A DNA stretch of 64,000 nucleotides, from assembly GCA_002245135.1 (NCBI GenBank), contig NGBS01001160.1, positions 372,001 to 436,000 on the forward strand. Reading direction: 5' to 3'. A program made the position numbers and the translations under genes. Under the pieces are notes generated by a model. It had not been told where the DNA came from and did not search any database. It saw only the letters and a list, made by a program, of their open reading frames with translations. Each line of letters starts with the position of its first letter. The stretch's first letter is position 1. This document shows, piece after piece, positions 1 to 10,299 of this stretch. This DNA is from Proteromonas lacertae. Taxonomy: Eukaryota; Sar; Bigyra; Opalinata; Proteromonadidae.

Positions 1-430
1 TCTAGTATTTTTTATGCTAATATCACCTATTTTTGCTTCTTTATTGGGAAAATCTTCATCACATGCAATTCCTGGATAGGAAGCAATAAGATTTTGATTA
101 TCAGCTAAATCTAATAATGGAATATAATAATTTGTTTGATTTTCTAAATAATTACTGGGATATTAAGAATACTTATATCATGAATTCTAAAGAATGCTTT
201 CTCAGTACATTCAACTGGAACTCTTAAATTCCATGATATATTCATCGCTTCATATGCATTAACTTTCAATGGATGAATTAATTGAATATTCAAACTAGTA
301 CTGTTTGTTATATCTAAATTAGTGAAATCACTGTTTGAAAAAGTAATTTCATCGGCCTATTATGTTATAAATACATGAAGCATACTATACAACAAGCAAA
401 TAAAAATAAAACAATTATAGAACAACACAT
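1..430 (-). CDS. Secreted protein, partial (3' end outside window)
   Basis: The start codon at 430 is followed by a short hydrophobic leader (MCCSIIVLFLFACCI), typical of a secretory signal peptide. Two 29-nt GTAT..TAG introns (357-385, and one spanning about 145-173) restore a single frame. The mature part contains several N-x-S/T sequons (NST, NIS, NQT) and two cysteines, so it is probably a glycosylated extracellular or lumenal protein. I do not recognise a family in the roughly 120 residues present; the gene continues past position 1. It is divergent from DIS3, with only 59 bp between the two start codons. The signal peptide and splicing are seen in the sequence; secretion is inferred. 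Confidence 0.6.
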
Positions 431-455
431 TTCAAAATTTTCGTTGAATGAAAAT

Positions 456-466
456 ATATCCGTTTC
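456..466. promoter_or_regulatory. GAAACGAATAT-like element, divergent promoter
   Basis: ATATCCGTTTC lies between the start codons of the secreted protein (430) and DIS3 (490). It matches the ATATTCGTTTC element of the glycosyltransferase cluster at 10 of 11 positions. Confidence 0.4.
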
Positions 467-489
467 TTAATAATTAAAAATCATTTTAA

Positions 490-3400
490 ATGGAGAGAAC
501 AGAAAGATATAGTTATCCCAGTTTTGTCACTATTAAAAACAGCAAAGGTGTTTTACGACCTAATGAATATTATGTATTAATATGGGTTACTTTTGAAATA
601 GCAAAGAGATGACTTGTCTTGCAACTATAAAGATTGTTCAGAATGTAAAAATTCACCAAATGAAATTGATGGATGTATATTATATGAATAATAGGTTTAT
701 AGATTTTGATTCAACAAAGCCAATTTTGTTTTTAGATTCAGATTTCGTTTTATTTTATCATATTATTGAATCAATGAATGACTTATTTGTAAATTCTATA
801 TTATTGACAAGTGTTATTACAGATTGTAGATATCGTTCTAGTTCAAGAGTATTAAAGTGTTTATGTGTGTATAATGTATAGTTATATAATAATCTAATGA
901 ATGCAATTCATAATCCTAGCAGAGATTATTTCTTAGTTTTTGAAAATCAATATAATAACAAGATATATCATTTTTATTTTCTTATTTTTATTTCTTTTCT
1001 TTTAACTCAATTATTCAAGGAAATATGTTTTGGAAAAGATCCAATTGAATTGAGAAAACATCAATTTGAAACAGGAGTTGCTTGGTATATCAACCATATT
1101 CAAAAACAACTTCCAGAGATGAAATTCATTGTATTATCTATGAATGAAGATATTCACATTGATAATGCTATAAAATACAATGTATTAGTATTGATGATAG
1201 TATTTGAATAGATTGCAGAATATGTATCTACTTTTGTAAATATTCCAAAAGAAATAAAACAGTTGTATTTTATAAATGTTTGATATATTTGTTAAATAGA
1301 GCAGATGAAATAGTTTATGAAAGGAAATGTTACTTAGAATCATTACAGAATAAAGAACAAAATAAATATGAAGTAAAGGATGGTGAAGTCTATACTGGAA
1401 TTATAAATGTAAGTAAACATCATCCGATAGAAGCGATAGTGAAATTAGATAGAATGACAATGAATTTATCAGAAATATTGGTATTATTTTAAACTGTTAT
1501 TAAATAGATTCCAAATAGAGAAGCAAGATCAAATAGTATAAATGGTGATAGAGTAAAAGTGAAATTATATTCTAAAGAACATTGGAAATCAAAACATTCT
1601 AAAGTAATAATACCAACTGAACAAATATCAGTTGTTGATGAAGAGATTGAAAGAAGAATAAATGGAAGAGAAGATGTAATGTTAGAGAATAATCAGGATA
1701 TATTACCTACTGGATATGTTGTAGAAGTTACAAATACTGATAATAGAAGATCATATGTTTGTACAGTTGATTCATTTTCAATTACAAAGAAAGAGTATTT
1801 GATGTATGTTTTATTTATAGTTTTCTCGCTGTTCCAATGGATATAACAATACCGAAGATAAGAGTTATTTCAAGTAATGGTTCATTATTAATAGGTGAAA
1901 GAATTGTAGTAATAATCGATGAGTTTTTAGAAAATACATTTTATCCAATTGGTCATTTTACAAGAGTTTTAGGGAAGATAGGAGATTCATCAACAGAAAT
2001 ATACTCATTATGTATTGAACATCAGGTATATTTGTTATTTAAATGTATTGAATTAGGTTGAAAATCATTTATTGCCATTCAGTAGTAATGTGATAAAATG
2101 CCTTCCAGTTATTGAATCAGATAAAGCTTGGAAACCTTCTGATGAAGAAATAAAGAATAGACTGGATTTAAGAGAAACTCATAATGTTGTAAGTATAGAT
2201 CCATGTGGATGTGAAGATATTGATGATGCTTTATCTGTGGTAAGAAAGACTAATGATATTGTTCAAATAGGAATTCATATTGCTGATGTTTCGTATTTTG
2301 TACCTAAAAACAGTGCAATAGATAAAGAAGCACAACTAAGATCAACTTCAATTTATTTAGTTAATAAGAGATTGGATATGCTTCCAAGAGAACTAAGTAC
2401 TGATTTATGTAGTTTAAGATCAGGGATGGATAGATATGCAGTGAGTGTATTAGTAGATATTAACACTAAAACAGGCGAAATAAATTGGAATAATATCTAC
2501 TATGGAAGAACATTAGTGAGAAGTAGATATAGTTTGTCATATGAACAGGCACAAAACATGTTTGATGGAAAACCACCAGGTGAATATAAACCCAATAAGA
2601 AACCAGATAGTAGTGATTTAAACTTAGATTCATCAGTGTTTTATAAATACCATAAAACAACAGGAGGACCAGTAAATGAAAAAGATATAAAGTGTTTAAC
2701 AGAAGATATAACAGTGTTAGTAAAAGGTATATAATTTTAATATAATGATGTAGTTTCAAGATTGTTGAAAGAAAAAAGAGAAAAAAGAGGAGCATTAACA
2801 ATTCAAAATAATGAATTGAATTTCTCAATAAAAGATGGTGAATTGGTAATAGATTCATCTGAACATATTGAATTACATGATACAATTGCTGAAATGATGA
2901 TTTTAGGTAATGAATTAGTTGCTAGGAAAATTCATAATATATTTCCAGAATCAGCATTATTACGTATTCATCCTCCCCCAGATAAAAATAAATTCAAGAA
3001 AGTAGAAGAATTGATTAAATCAAAGAATATAACATTTGATTTTTCTTCTGATAAGTCTCTTTCTCAAACACTACAACAATTAGAATCCATGATTGATGAT
3101 TATTCATTCAATTATATTAATACAATTTTAACTAGATCATTGTCTGAAGCTTTGTATATTTGTACAGGATCATTTTTAAAGAATAAAGATGTTACAACAA
3201 CTAATATATCATCAATATATTCTCATTTTGGTTTAGGTTTAGATTTTTATACACATTTCACATCTCCTATTAGAAGATATGCTGATTTAATTGTTCATAG
3301 ATTATTGATTTTCAGTTTACAATATGAAAAAGAAAAGAATAATGAATGTAAATCAATTGCTAATAAGAATATTACTCCCAGTATTACTTCTTTACCAGAG

Positions 3401-4617
3401 GATAGTACAATATCAATGCTAAATGGAGATGATGTTGATAAGATTGATGAAGTATATTCTGTTTATATTTGATTTTTTATTAGAATGAAGTGAATATTCC
3501 TTTGTATAAATTGACTAAAAAAAGTAATCTTCTTTCATCATCAACAGAAAGAACTGTAGTTATTTCGCATGATAATGTTAGTGTAGTAAATGACGAGAAA
3601 ATAGAAATTCATTGCAAAAACAATGATTATAATGAAATAAAACCTCAACATTTACTCTATTCAAGTGAAGAATTGTCAAGAATTTCAAATCACTGTATTA
3701 CTATTTATTATTTTTACAAATAGTGAATGAATTGAATAGAAGAGCTAAATATGTAAGTAGTGCAAGTAATGAATTATATACAACTCAATATTTCATTAAT
3801 AAAACTGAAAATGTGATTGGTATTATTGTAGATATAAAACTGAATGGTGTTAAAGTGTTTATTCCCCAATACAATATTAAAGGAGATATTTTGTTAATAT
3901 CAAATAAATCTGTATACTTTATATTTTATTCACTTATCTACTGAAATAGGATGTAAATCCATTGAAAATGTTTAGTGAAGTTATCCATAAGAAAGAATCT
4001 GATATATCTGTCTCTATTGATATAAATAATCAATCATTAACAATAAATGGAAGTATTTTACATTTGTTTTCTCCAATTATTGTGCAATTGTCATGTTATG
4101 TGAAAGACACAACTTATAGAATGCCTTCTATTGAATATATTCTTTTCAACATTACAACAGAAGGATTTGTACCAACATCACATAGTATAAAAAATGAAAT
4201 TCAGGATGATAATGATGAAACTATAAATAAAAAAGAAATAGAAGTAATGAATAAACCAAAATCATTATATGATATTTGCAATTCAATGAAATTACATACA
4301 TATGGTTCTTATAATAATAATGATGATTTAACAGACAAAAACAAAAACAATCAAATTGTTGAAGTTACAAATGGAAGATATTTAACAAAGAAAATGAAAG
4401 AATATTGTATTTTGAAAATTATGTATTTTGCTATATAGATGATAATAAAAAGGTAGAACATGAAAAAGAACTGGATGATTATTTAGATTCATTAACTCAA
4501 AGTTATCATGATCAAAAAGAGGCAAAGGATTTGGAAGAAAGAGCAATGGAAAGAGTAAACAGATTGAAAATTGCCAAAATTAATGATAGAATACATAAAA
4601 ACAAGAATAAACAATAA
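490..4617 (+). CDS. DIS3: DIS3/Rrp44 exosome ribonuclease
   Basis: Catalytic subunit of the RNA exosome, with 3'-5' RNase II activity and probably PIN-domain endonuclease activity. Splicing 13 GTAT..TAG introns of 26-38 nt (574-601, 675-702, 849-881, 1182-1211, 1265-1299, 1481-1507, 1795-1820, 2026-2056, 2727-2753, 3452-3483, 3695-3723, 3912-3949, 4407-4438) and one AT-AC intron (965-1006) gives about 1,229 residues. An N-terminal cysteine cluster is followed by the PIN domain (LFLDSDFVLFYHI), cold-shock domains, the RNB domain (about 460-860) with the acidic catalytic motif DPCGCEDIDDAL, the segment MLPRELSTDLCSL and FTSPIRRYADL, then a C-terminal S1-like region. A low-complexity Asn/Asp-rich insertion near residues 870-960 is unusual. 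Length is somewhat above the usual ~950-1,000 because of such insertions. The family assignment is secure; exact splice sites are inferred from frame and homology. Confidence 0.93.
965..1006 (+). other. Candidate AT-AC intron in DIS3
   Basis: The segment runs ATATCATTTTT ... TTTTAAC, is 42 nt long, and is much more T-rich than the flanking exon. Left in, it encodes a hydrophobic stretch that the family lacks between the PIN-domain motifs. Removing it joins NNK to IQLFKE in frame. The 5' end resembles the U12-type consensus ATATCCTTT. Confidence 0.45.
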
Positions 4618-4635
4618 ATGATTAACATCCAAAAT

Positions 4636-5444
4636 CTATTCTTTATTTATATATGTTTTATTTGTATTAAAAGCATACATTATTCCACTAGCTATGGTTG
4701 TACATCCAACACTCCATTGCATTAACGTCATTATTTGCTGAGGAGGAAGAGCAAATGCAGCATGCGTCATTCCAAATGCAAATAAAACAAATAATAAAAC
4801 TGTATTTAACTATAGAATATAACAAAAACAATTTAAATACTTTTGAAATGAAAAATGGTTTTATTTGTATTTTTCCTGATAATTCCTTCAAATTAAGCAA
4901 ATTTAAAAGTTTTAAATCTGATTTATCACTTCCTTTTGCAGTAAAATATAAAAATCCAGATAACAACCCAATATCTCTACCAATTATCAAACTCATCAGT
5001 TGCCAAGGGAGTATTCCTGTATATGTCTGTGTTAATGCTATTGTTATTGCTAAAGTTTTATCAGCTAAAGGATCTAACATTGAACCTAATGAACTTTCTT
5101 GATGAAAATAACGAGCAACAAAACCATCAGCAAAATCGAGTAAACTAGATATACAGAAGGTTCCTAATGCTAGATATGTATAATTATTTATCATTAAATA
5201 TGCAATAACTGGAGCAGAAACTAATCTTACAGTAGACATTGCATTTGGTATTGTGAAAATCTTATCATTTTTATTTTTTGAATCTTTGTTTGATGGTTCT
5301 GTAGAACTAAAGTGAACATTTTGAATGATTGGCTAACTACATAAATAATCAGTATTATACTTTAATTCGTGGTTTGCATACACAATACTTCAAACCTGAT
5401 TTAGGAATTATTCTAGTTGCACTAAATAATATTTTAGATAACAT
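4636..5444 (-). CDS. CRLS1: Cardiolipin synthase (CDP-alcohol phosphatidyltransferase)
   Basis: A 249-residue protein from three exons; introns lie at 5333-5360 (28 nt) and 4810-4840 (31 nt). The N-terminus MLSKILFSATRIIPK is basic and free of acidic residues, as in a mitochondrial presequence. It is followed by FTIPNAMSTVRLVSAP and the complete CDP-OH-P signature, D-x2-D-G-x2-A-R-x8-G-x3-D-x3-D, seen as DFADGFVAR ... GSMLDPLAD. FISK before the second intron continues to LNT after it, matching the conserved FISKVNT of eukaryotic cardiolipin synthases. It would condense CDP-diacylglycerol with phosphatidylglycerol in the mitochondrial inner membrane. The stop codon lies 18 bp from the DIS3 stop, a very tight convergent pair. 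Distinction from phosphatidylglycerophosphate synthase rests on overall similarity to the eukaryotic enzyme. Confidence 0.85.
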
Positions 5445-5467
5445 GAATAATGAAGAAATAAATTAAT

Positions 5468-5478
5468 GAAACGAATAG
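5468..5478. promoter_or_regulatory. GAAACGAATA element, divergent promoter
   Basis: GAAACGAATAG lies in the 70-bp gap between the divergent start codons of cardiolipin synthase (5444) and the prenyltransferase alpha subunit (5515), 37-47 bp before the latter. Confidence 0.45.
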
Positions 5479-5514
5479 ATTTTATTTTGAATTTTATATT
5501 TTTTGAATTATTGA

Positions 5515-6759
5515 ATGGAGGAGGAAAGATATTCTTGGGATAATGAAGAAAATAATTCAAGCAACATGCCATTGCCACCAGAATTAGTAAATGATGAAGA
5601 AAACCAAAAAATGTATAATTGGGAAACAAGTGATGATGAAAGCTCTAGTTATTCAAGTTATTCAAGTAGTTCGTCAACTAGAGTAAGGGATGGATCTGCT
5701 TCTCCGAAAAGTTCTTCTGAAACTGATTCTAGTTATATGCATATATTTCATAATCTGATGTATTTAAATAGACCTGAAGTGAGGTTATTATATTCTGAAA
5801 GAGAAGAATGGAAAGATATCCAACCATTACCTCAATATGTTGGTCCTGCTCCTGTATGTCCTATCAATTATTCTGACCAATGTATATCCATTATATTATA
5901 ATTATAGATAATGATATAATGGGTTATTTTCGTGCAATAATTCATAAACATGAAATATCTCAAAGAGCTTTAGATTTGACATTGGATTGTATTACCTATT
6001 CACCATCGAATTATACAGTATGGCAATATAGAAGACAGTGTTTAAGAGCATTAGGGTGTAATTTAGTAGATGAACTAATGTTGATGGAAAAAATATGTTT
6101 AGATATTCCAAAGAATTATCAGATTTGGTTTCATCGTCAATCTTTGATTAAAGATTGTAAATTTGTGGATCATGAATTAGAATTAACAGAGAAAGTATTA
6201 GCTGATGATAGTAAGAATTATCATGCATGGCAGCATAGACAGTGGCTGTTACAATATACAAATGATTATAGTCATGAATTAGAATATGTAGAAAAATTGA
6301 TAAATATTGATGTTAGGAATAATTCTGCATGGAATCAGAGATGGTTTGTTATGAAACAAACCGATGGATATAAAGATAAGAGTGGTAAAGGTAATTTAGA
6401 AATATGCACAAAAGAAATGTTTTATGTATTGAGAAAAGCAAGATTGGATATGAATAATTACAGTCCTTGGTATTATTTAAGATCGTATTATTTTTATATA
6501 ATTGTTATTTCGTAGTGTATTTATTGAAACAGGAGTAGTAATGTTTATGGGAATTAATCAAACATTTGATGAATTATATGAGAAATTCAGCAAAATTCCA
6601 GCTTTTCTATCATTCTTGACATTCTATTATACAAGAGCGAATGAATTTTCTAAAGCCATAAAGTATTACAATGAATTGATAGAAGTTGATCCACTTAGAA
6701 CTAATTTATATAAATTGAGAATAAAAAGAATGACTGAAAAAATAGATAAAAGTAAATAA
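5515..6759 (+). CDS. FNTA: Protein farnesyl/geranylgeranyltransferase alpha subunit
   Basis: Common alpha subunit of farnesyltransferase and type I geranylgeranyltransferase, which prenylate CAAX proteins in the cytosol. Introns 5882-5907 and 6485-6515 are removed, giving about 395 residues. The first ~75 residues are acidic and Ser-rich. The conserved body begins at EEWKDIQPLPQ and contains tandem PFTA helical repeats with the diagnostic N-Y-x-x-W and W-x-x-R patterns: NYTVWQYRR, NYQIWFHRQ, NYHAWQHRQW, NNSAWNQRWF, NYSPWYYLR. The fourth to fifth repeat is split by the second intron. Length is typical (human 379). The two introns join the reading frames cleanly, so the gene appears intact. A Rho GTPase ending in a CAAX box lies at the far end of the window. 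Confidence 0.9.
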
Positions 6760-6801
6760 ATTATTAATTAAATGGTATTATTATTCATTTGTTTTAAAAA
6801 A

Positions 6802-7500
6802 CTATAGATTCTCTTTTATATCTAAATATATCCTGAAATGACTTTCATTTCCAATTGTATAAGTTGCATGTTCTTGTTTTTCCATAATCTGTCCTACTGA
6901 TATTTGAGATTCTTGAAATGTTAATATTACAACTCCAATTGGTGTAATAAATTGAAATAATTTCTTATCTAGTATTTGCAGGAATTCTGTATTAATATGC
7001 TCACGTAATTGAGATAATGCTAAAGACGGAGTAGTTTCTACAGCTGCAAAAGCCTGAATTGTATTTTTGACGAATATAAAGAGAGTGATGTAATCTGTAG
7101 AACTTGGCTTTATGTCAGAAGGAGGTAATGATATTGAAGCATCACTTAGTTTTGTCATATCGTTCAGAGAATCTATTCTTCCTAATGAAGAAAAATCATT
7201 TGAGCTAATCCTATTTAAAGCTGTTGGCATGATAGCTGGCTGTATTAAAGAAGATGCCCCTATTATATAAATCAAAATAACATTATACAATCATCAGATG
7301 GAAGAGATTCCCTTTCTGTTGTAATAAAATCATCAGAACTATTTATTCGATAAAAATGTAATGTAATACAATAAAGGACGATTTGGTCTCTTCTGAGATG
7401 TTGGTTCATCAACTAATTTATAGAAATTTAATATACGGTGAGTTAAAGTATAATTTTTATTATCTGTTAAAGAAGTGTGTGGACTATTTGAAAAGCTCAT
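6802..7500 (-). CDS. Unknown protein, 204 aa
   Basis: Four exons joined by GTAT..TAG introns at 7413-7436 (24 nt), 7339-7369 (31) and 7260-7288 (29) give one 204-residue protein starting MSFSNSPHTSLTDN. The N-terminal half is polar and Ser/Thr/Pro-rich and probably disordered. The C-terminal ~100 residues look folded: alternating hydrophobic strands (YITLFIFVK, FITPIGVVILTF, HFRIYLDI) around one central helix, in a beta-grasp-like order. A ubiquitin-like or Ras-binding-type fold is possible but is only an inference from strand pattern. I recognise no family. Clean splicing of three introns supports it as a real gene. Confidence 0.55.
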
Positions 7501-7661
7501 TTAAAAGATTTTTAAAAATGAATATTTTGTGTCAAAATGTAATTTACATGATAAATGTAATTATGAAATAAAAAATGTATACGATAATATATATACGATA
7601 ATATATATACTATATGAAAATAGTATCATATACAATAGTTAGTATAGTGAATATATTTAAA
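7501..7661. other. Intergenic, A+T-rich
   Basis: This stretch contains short repeated ATATATAC/GATAATATATATAC words around 7577-7610 but no coding signal that I can see. It separates the unknown gene from the decayed GT61 copy. Confidence 0.5.
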
Positions 7662-8837
7662 CTATCTGTTAAATCCATGTTTTAAATAATATAAACCATA
7701 TATTAAACTAAATTCTACCTGTTTCAATGACATTGTCATATTATTATTATTATATTTTGAAATTGGATATACATATCCATTATACAATGACCGATATAAA
7801 GTTGGCTTATTTTTAAACTTATACTTATCATCATATCCTTCATCATATGTATTAGGATTAACATTATGAAATAATGAAAATAACAAGAAATGTTTATAAT
7901 TTAATGAATAACTATAACACATAAAATCAGTTATAAAAAATGTTCCTATACATTCAATGATTAAACATTTTGATGATAAAATCCATATCATATTCGTTAA
8001 ACCAGATCCATGAACACTTATTATTATTTTAGATTTCATTATTGATTCAATTTGTTCTTTGGGACTTTTATCTTCAAAATATATTTCATTGTAATTATAT
8101 TTCATTGATTTGATCATTTCTTTTATCATCTCTAGATTCGTTATACTTCTGTTCTTCCTTTCACTTTTCGACTTATTATTGATATTAAATTTTCTTTTTC
8201 TTTTACATTTTCTTTATCGACCTTTATTATAATTACGAAATATTCCTCCAAATTCACAATTTGCACTTCGAATATAAATATGAACAGTTTTATAACATAA
8301 TAAATGATTTTTGGATTTTCTTAATAGTTTAGATATTTCTGATTGAAATGATATCTTAAATGGTTTATTATAATTATTTATCATCATTTTCAACATCATG
8401 TTATTATAAGGAATTGTAGATTGTGGATTAAAATCCATTATAAGATGATTAATTGGAGGATATTTATTATCATTTTGAATATTATATAAAAACATATTAT
8501 CCAAAAAATGAGCTACATTTTCATTTAGCCAAGAAGATGTTAGATAAATTTCTTCGTCATAGCTAAAATGAGGGTTACCTAATATGAAATTATGTCGAAA
8601 AGAAAATCTAAAAAATAAATTATCTAATAATCTCGAATATTGTTGATGCTCTAATAAATTTGACAAATAAATCATTAATACACCAGCTCTAAAATCTATT
8701 GGCTTTCTAAAACATATGTTATTAGCAGTAATCCAATAATTTCCAGATTCTTTTACCAAGTCTTCATGAAAATCAATTGAACTATATTCACAGTATATAT
8801 ATTTAGAGAGAATGAGAAAAATCAATAAAATATTCAT
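7662..8837 (-). pseudogene. GT61 glycosyltransferase copy A, decayed
   Basis: This copy is closely similar to the two intact paralogues at 8986-10212 and 11661-12899. It has the same signal peptide (MNILLIFLILSKYIYC), the same EYSSIDFHEDLVKESGNYW leader and the GT61 nucleotide-sugar motif HGSGLTNMIWIL. About 12 codons present in both paralogues after the GR dipeptide are missing, and a TAA follows GR near 8214. The next ~75 bases continue the homology in the +1 frame before the original frame resumes at about 8129. One codon is also missing in the segment LIMDFNPQ (LIMADFNPQ in the others). No GT..TAG intron bridges the break. It is most simply a pseudogene, unless the frame changes are assembly errors. 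ATG 8835-8837 is chosen because it begins the signal peptide. Confidence 0.7.
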
Positions 8838-8856
8838 TTTAATCAAATCAAATCAT

Positions 8857-8867
8857 GAAACGAATAT
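8857..8867. promoter_or_regulatory. GAAACGAATAT element, copy 1 of duplicated divergent promoter
   Basis: GAAACGAATAT lies 20-30 bp upstream of the copy A start. The surrounding ~50 bp, from the copy A start codon to the ATG at 8886, is nearly identical in inverted orientation to the intergenic region at 11613-11660. Confidence 0.5.
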
Positions 8868-8885
8868 AATTTTATTACTACTGAA

Positions 8886-8985
8886 ATGTTAAATTTACGA
8901 CTAATCTTTACATTATTTTTCATTTGGAAGTTGAAATTTCTTTACTTTGAAAGATATAGCATCATAACCTGGAGGAACATATTAC
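8886..8985 (+). pseudogene. 5' remnant of the GT77-like gene (copy 1)
   Basis: The first 13 codons (8886-8924, MLNLRLIFTLFFI) match the start of the intact GT77-like gene read from 11612 on the other strand. The sequence then diverges and stops after about 34 codons. It sits divergent from GT61 copy A across the shared promoter, exactly as the intact pair is arranged. It is a truncated leftover of a duplicated head-to-head gene pair. Confidence 0.7.
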
Positions 8986-10212
8986 TCATTGGTTAAGGTA
9001 AAAACCATATCTCAAACAAAAATCTATTTGTTTTAAGGATATAATCATATTATTATTACCTGTAATAAATGTAGGGTAGAAACTAGCAGAGTAAACAGAC
9101 TGAATAATTGTTGGTTTACTTTCAAATTTGTATTTTTTATCATATCCATCATCAAATGTATTAGGGTTTATATTATTAAACATAGAATGAAGTAAAATAT
9201 AATTATAATTTAATGATGATGATAGTCTTTCAAATCCTATTGCGAAATATGTTGAAATACATTCGATAATTAAACATTTTGATGATAAAATCCATATCAT
9301 GTTCGTTAAACCAGATCCATGTGGACTTATTATTATTTTAGATTTCATTATTGATTCTATTTGTTCTTTAGGACTTTTATTTTCGAAATATATTTCATTG
9401 TAATTATATTTCATTGATTTTATCATTTCTTTTATCATCTCTAGATTGATTATATTTCTTTTATTTCCATATATAATTCTATTAACAATTGTTATTAAAT
9501 TTTCATTTTCTTTTATATTTTCTCTTTTTATTTTTATGTATTTATATCCTTCATCACGATATTGTCTGCCTTTGTGATAATTTCGAAATATTCCTAACCA
9601 ACCACCATTTTCACTTCGAATATAAATATGAACAGTTTTATAACATAATAAATGATTTTTGGATTTTCTTAATAGTTTAGATATTTCTGATTGAAATGAT
9701 ATCTTAAATGGTTTATTATAATTATTTATCATCATTTTCAACATCATGTTATTATAAGGAATTGTAGATTGTGGATTAAAATCAGCCATTATAAGATGAT
9801 TCATTGGAGGATATTTATTATCATTTTGAATATTATATAAAAACATATTCTCCAAAGAATGAGCTATATTCCACTCAATAAAACTAGAAACCATCCATAT
9901 GTTATTAGTTTTAGTTATGGTAGAATCATATGAATATTTGTTATAACTATTATACATAGGATAAAACTCAAATGTAGATAACTTAATTTTCATTAAATCT
10001 ATTTTATTTTTTACATCGATATTGTTTTGAGTATTATTCACAAAATAAAGTATGAATCCTGGTTTATAAGGCAATATCTCTCTTTGACATATATTTTTAG
10101 CAGTAATCCAATAATTTCCAGATTCTTTTACCAATTCTTCATGAAAATCAACTGAACTATATTCACAATATATATATTTCCACAGAAAGAGAAAAATCAA
10201 TAATAAATTCAT
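8986..10212 (-). CDS. GT61-family glycosyltransferase, copy B
   Basis: A 408-residue intron-free secretory-pathway glycosyltransferase. It begins with a signal peptide or anchor (MNLLLIFLFLWKYIYC) followed by the leader EYSSVDFHEELVKESG. Residues ~45-125 form a cassette unlike that of its paralogues. The rest, from NMFLYNIQNDNKYPP on, is almost identical to copy C and includes the GT61 (DUF563/EOGT-type) motif SPHGSGLTNMIWIL near residue 300. GT61 enzymes transfer xylose, arabinose or GlcNAc in the ER or Golgi; donor and acceptor here are unknown. ATG at 10210-10212 is preferred because it opens the signal peptide; no ATG precedes it in frame. It is divergent from a truncated GT77-like remnant. 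Confidence 0.85.
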   Translation of the reverse strand: MNLLLIFLFLWKYIYCEYSSVDFHEELVKESGNYWITAKNICQREILPYKPGFILYFVNNTQNNIDVKNKIDLMKIKLSTFEFYPMYNSYNKYSYDSTITKTNNIWMVSSFIEWNIAHSLENMFLYNIQNDNKYPPMNHLIMADFNPQSTIPYNNMMLKMMINNYNKPFKISFQSEISKLLRKSKNHLLCYKTVHIYIRSENGGWLGIFRNYHKGRQYRDEGYKYIKIKRENIKENENLITIVNRIIYGNKRNIINLEMIKEMIKSMKYNYNEIYFENKSPKEQIESIMKSKIIISPHGSGLTNMIWILSSKCLIIECISTYFAIGFERLSSSLNYNYILLHSMFNNINPNTFDDGYDKKYKFESKPTIIQSVYSASFYPTFITGNNNMIISLKQIDFCLRYGFYLNQ

Positions 10213-10231
10213 ATTAATCAAATCAAACTAT

Positions 10232-10242
10232 GAAACGAATAT
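10232..10242. promoter_or_regulatory. GAAACGAATAT element, copy 2 of duplicated divergent promoter
   Basis: GAAACGAATAT lies 20-30 bp upstream of the copy B start codon and 19 bp before the ATG of the second GT77-like remnant. Confidence 0.5.
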
Positions 10243-10260
10243 ATATTTATAAATTTTAAA

Positions 10261-10290
10261 ATGTTAAATTTACGACTAATCTTTACATTA
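10261..10290 (+). pseudogene. 5' remnant of the GT77-like gene (copy 2)
   Basis: Ten codons (MLNLRLIFTL) are identical to the start of the intact gene at 11612 and end abruptly ten bases before the 3' end of that same gene. With the remnant at 8886 this marks repeated duplication of the bidirectional unit. Confidence 0.65.
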
Positions 10291-10299
10291 TATAACTTA

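Noticed and set aside
4698-5102. A 134-codon plus-strand open frame
   Set aside because: Lies opposite cardiolipin synthase, which has the full CDP-alcohol phosphatidyltransferase signature and fitting introns.
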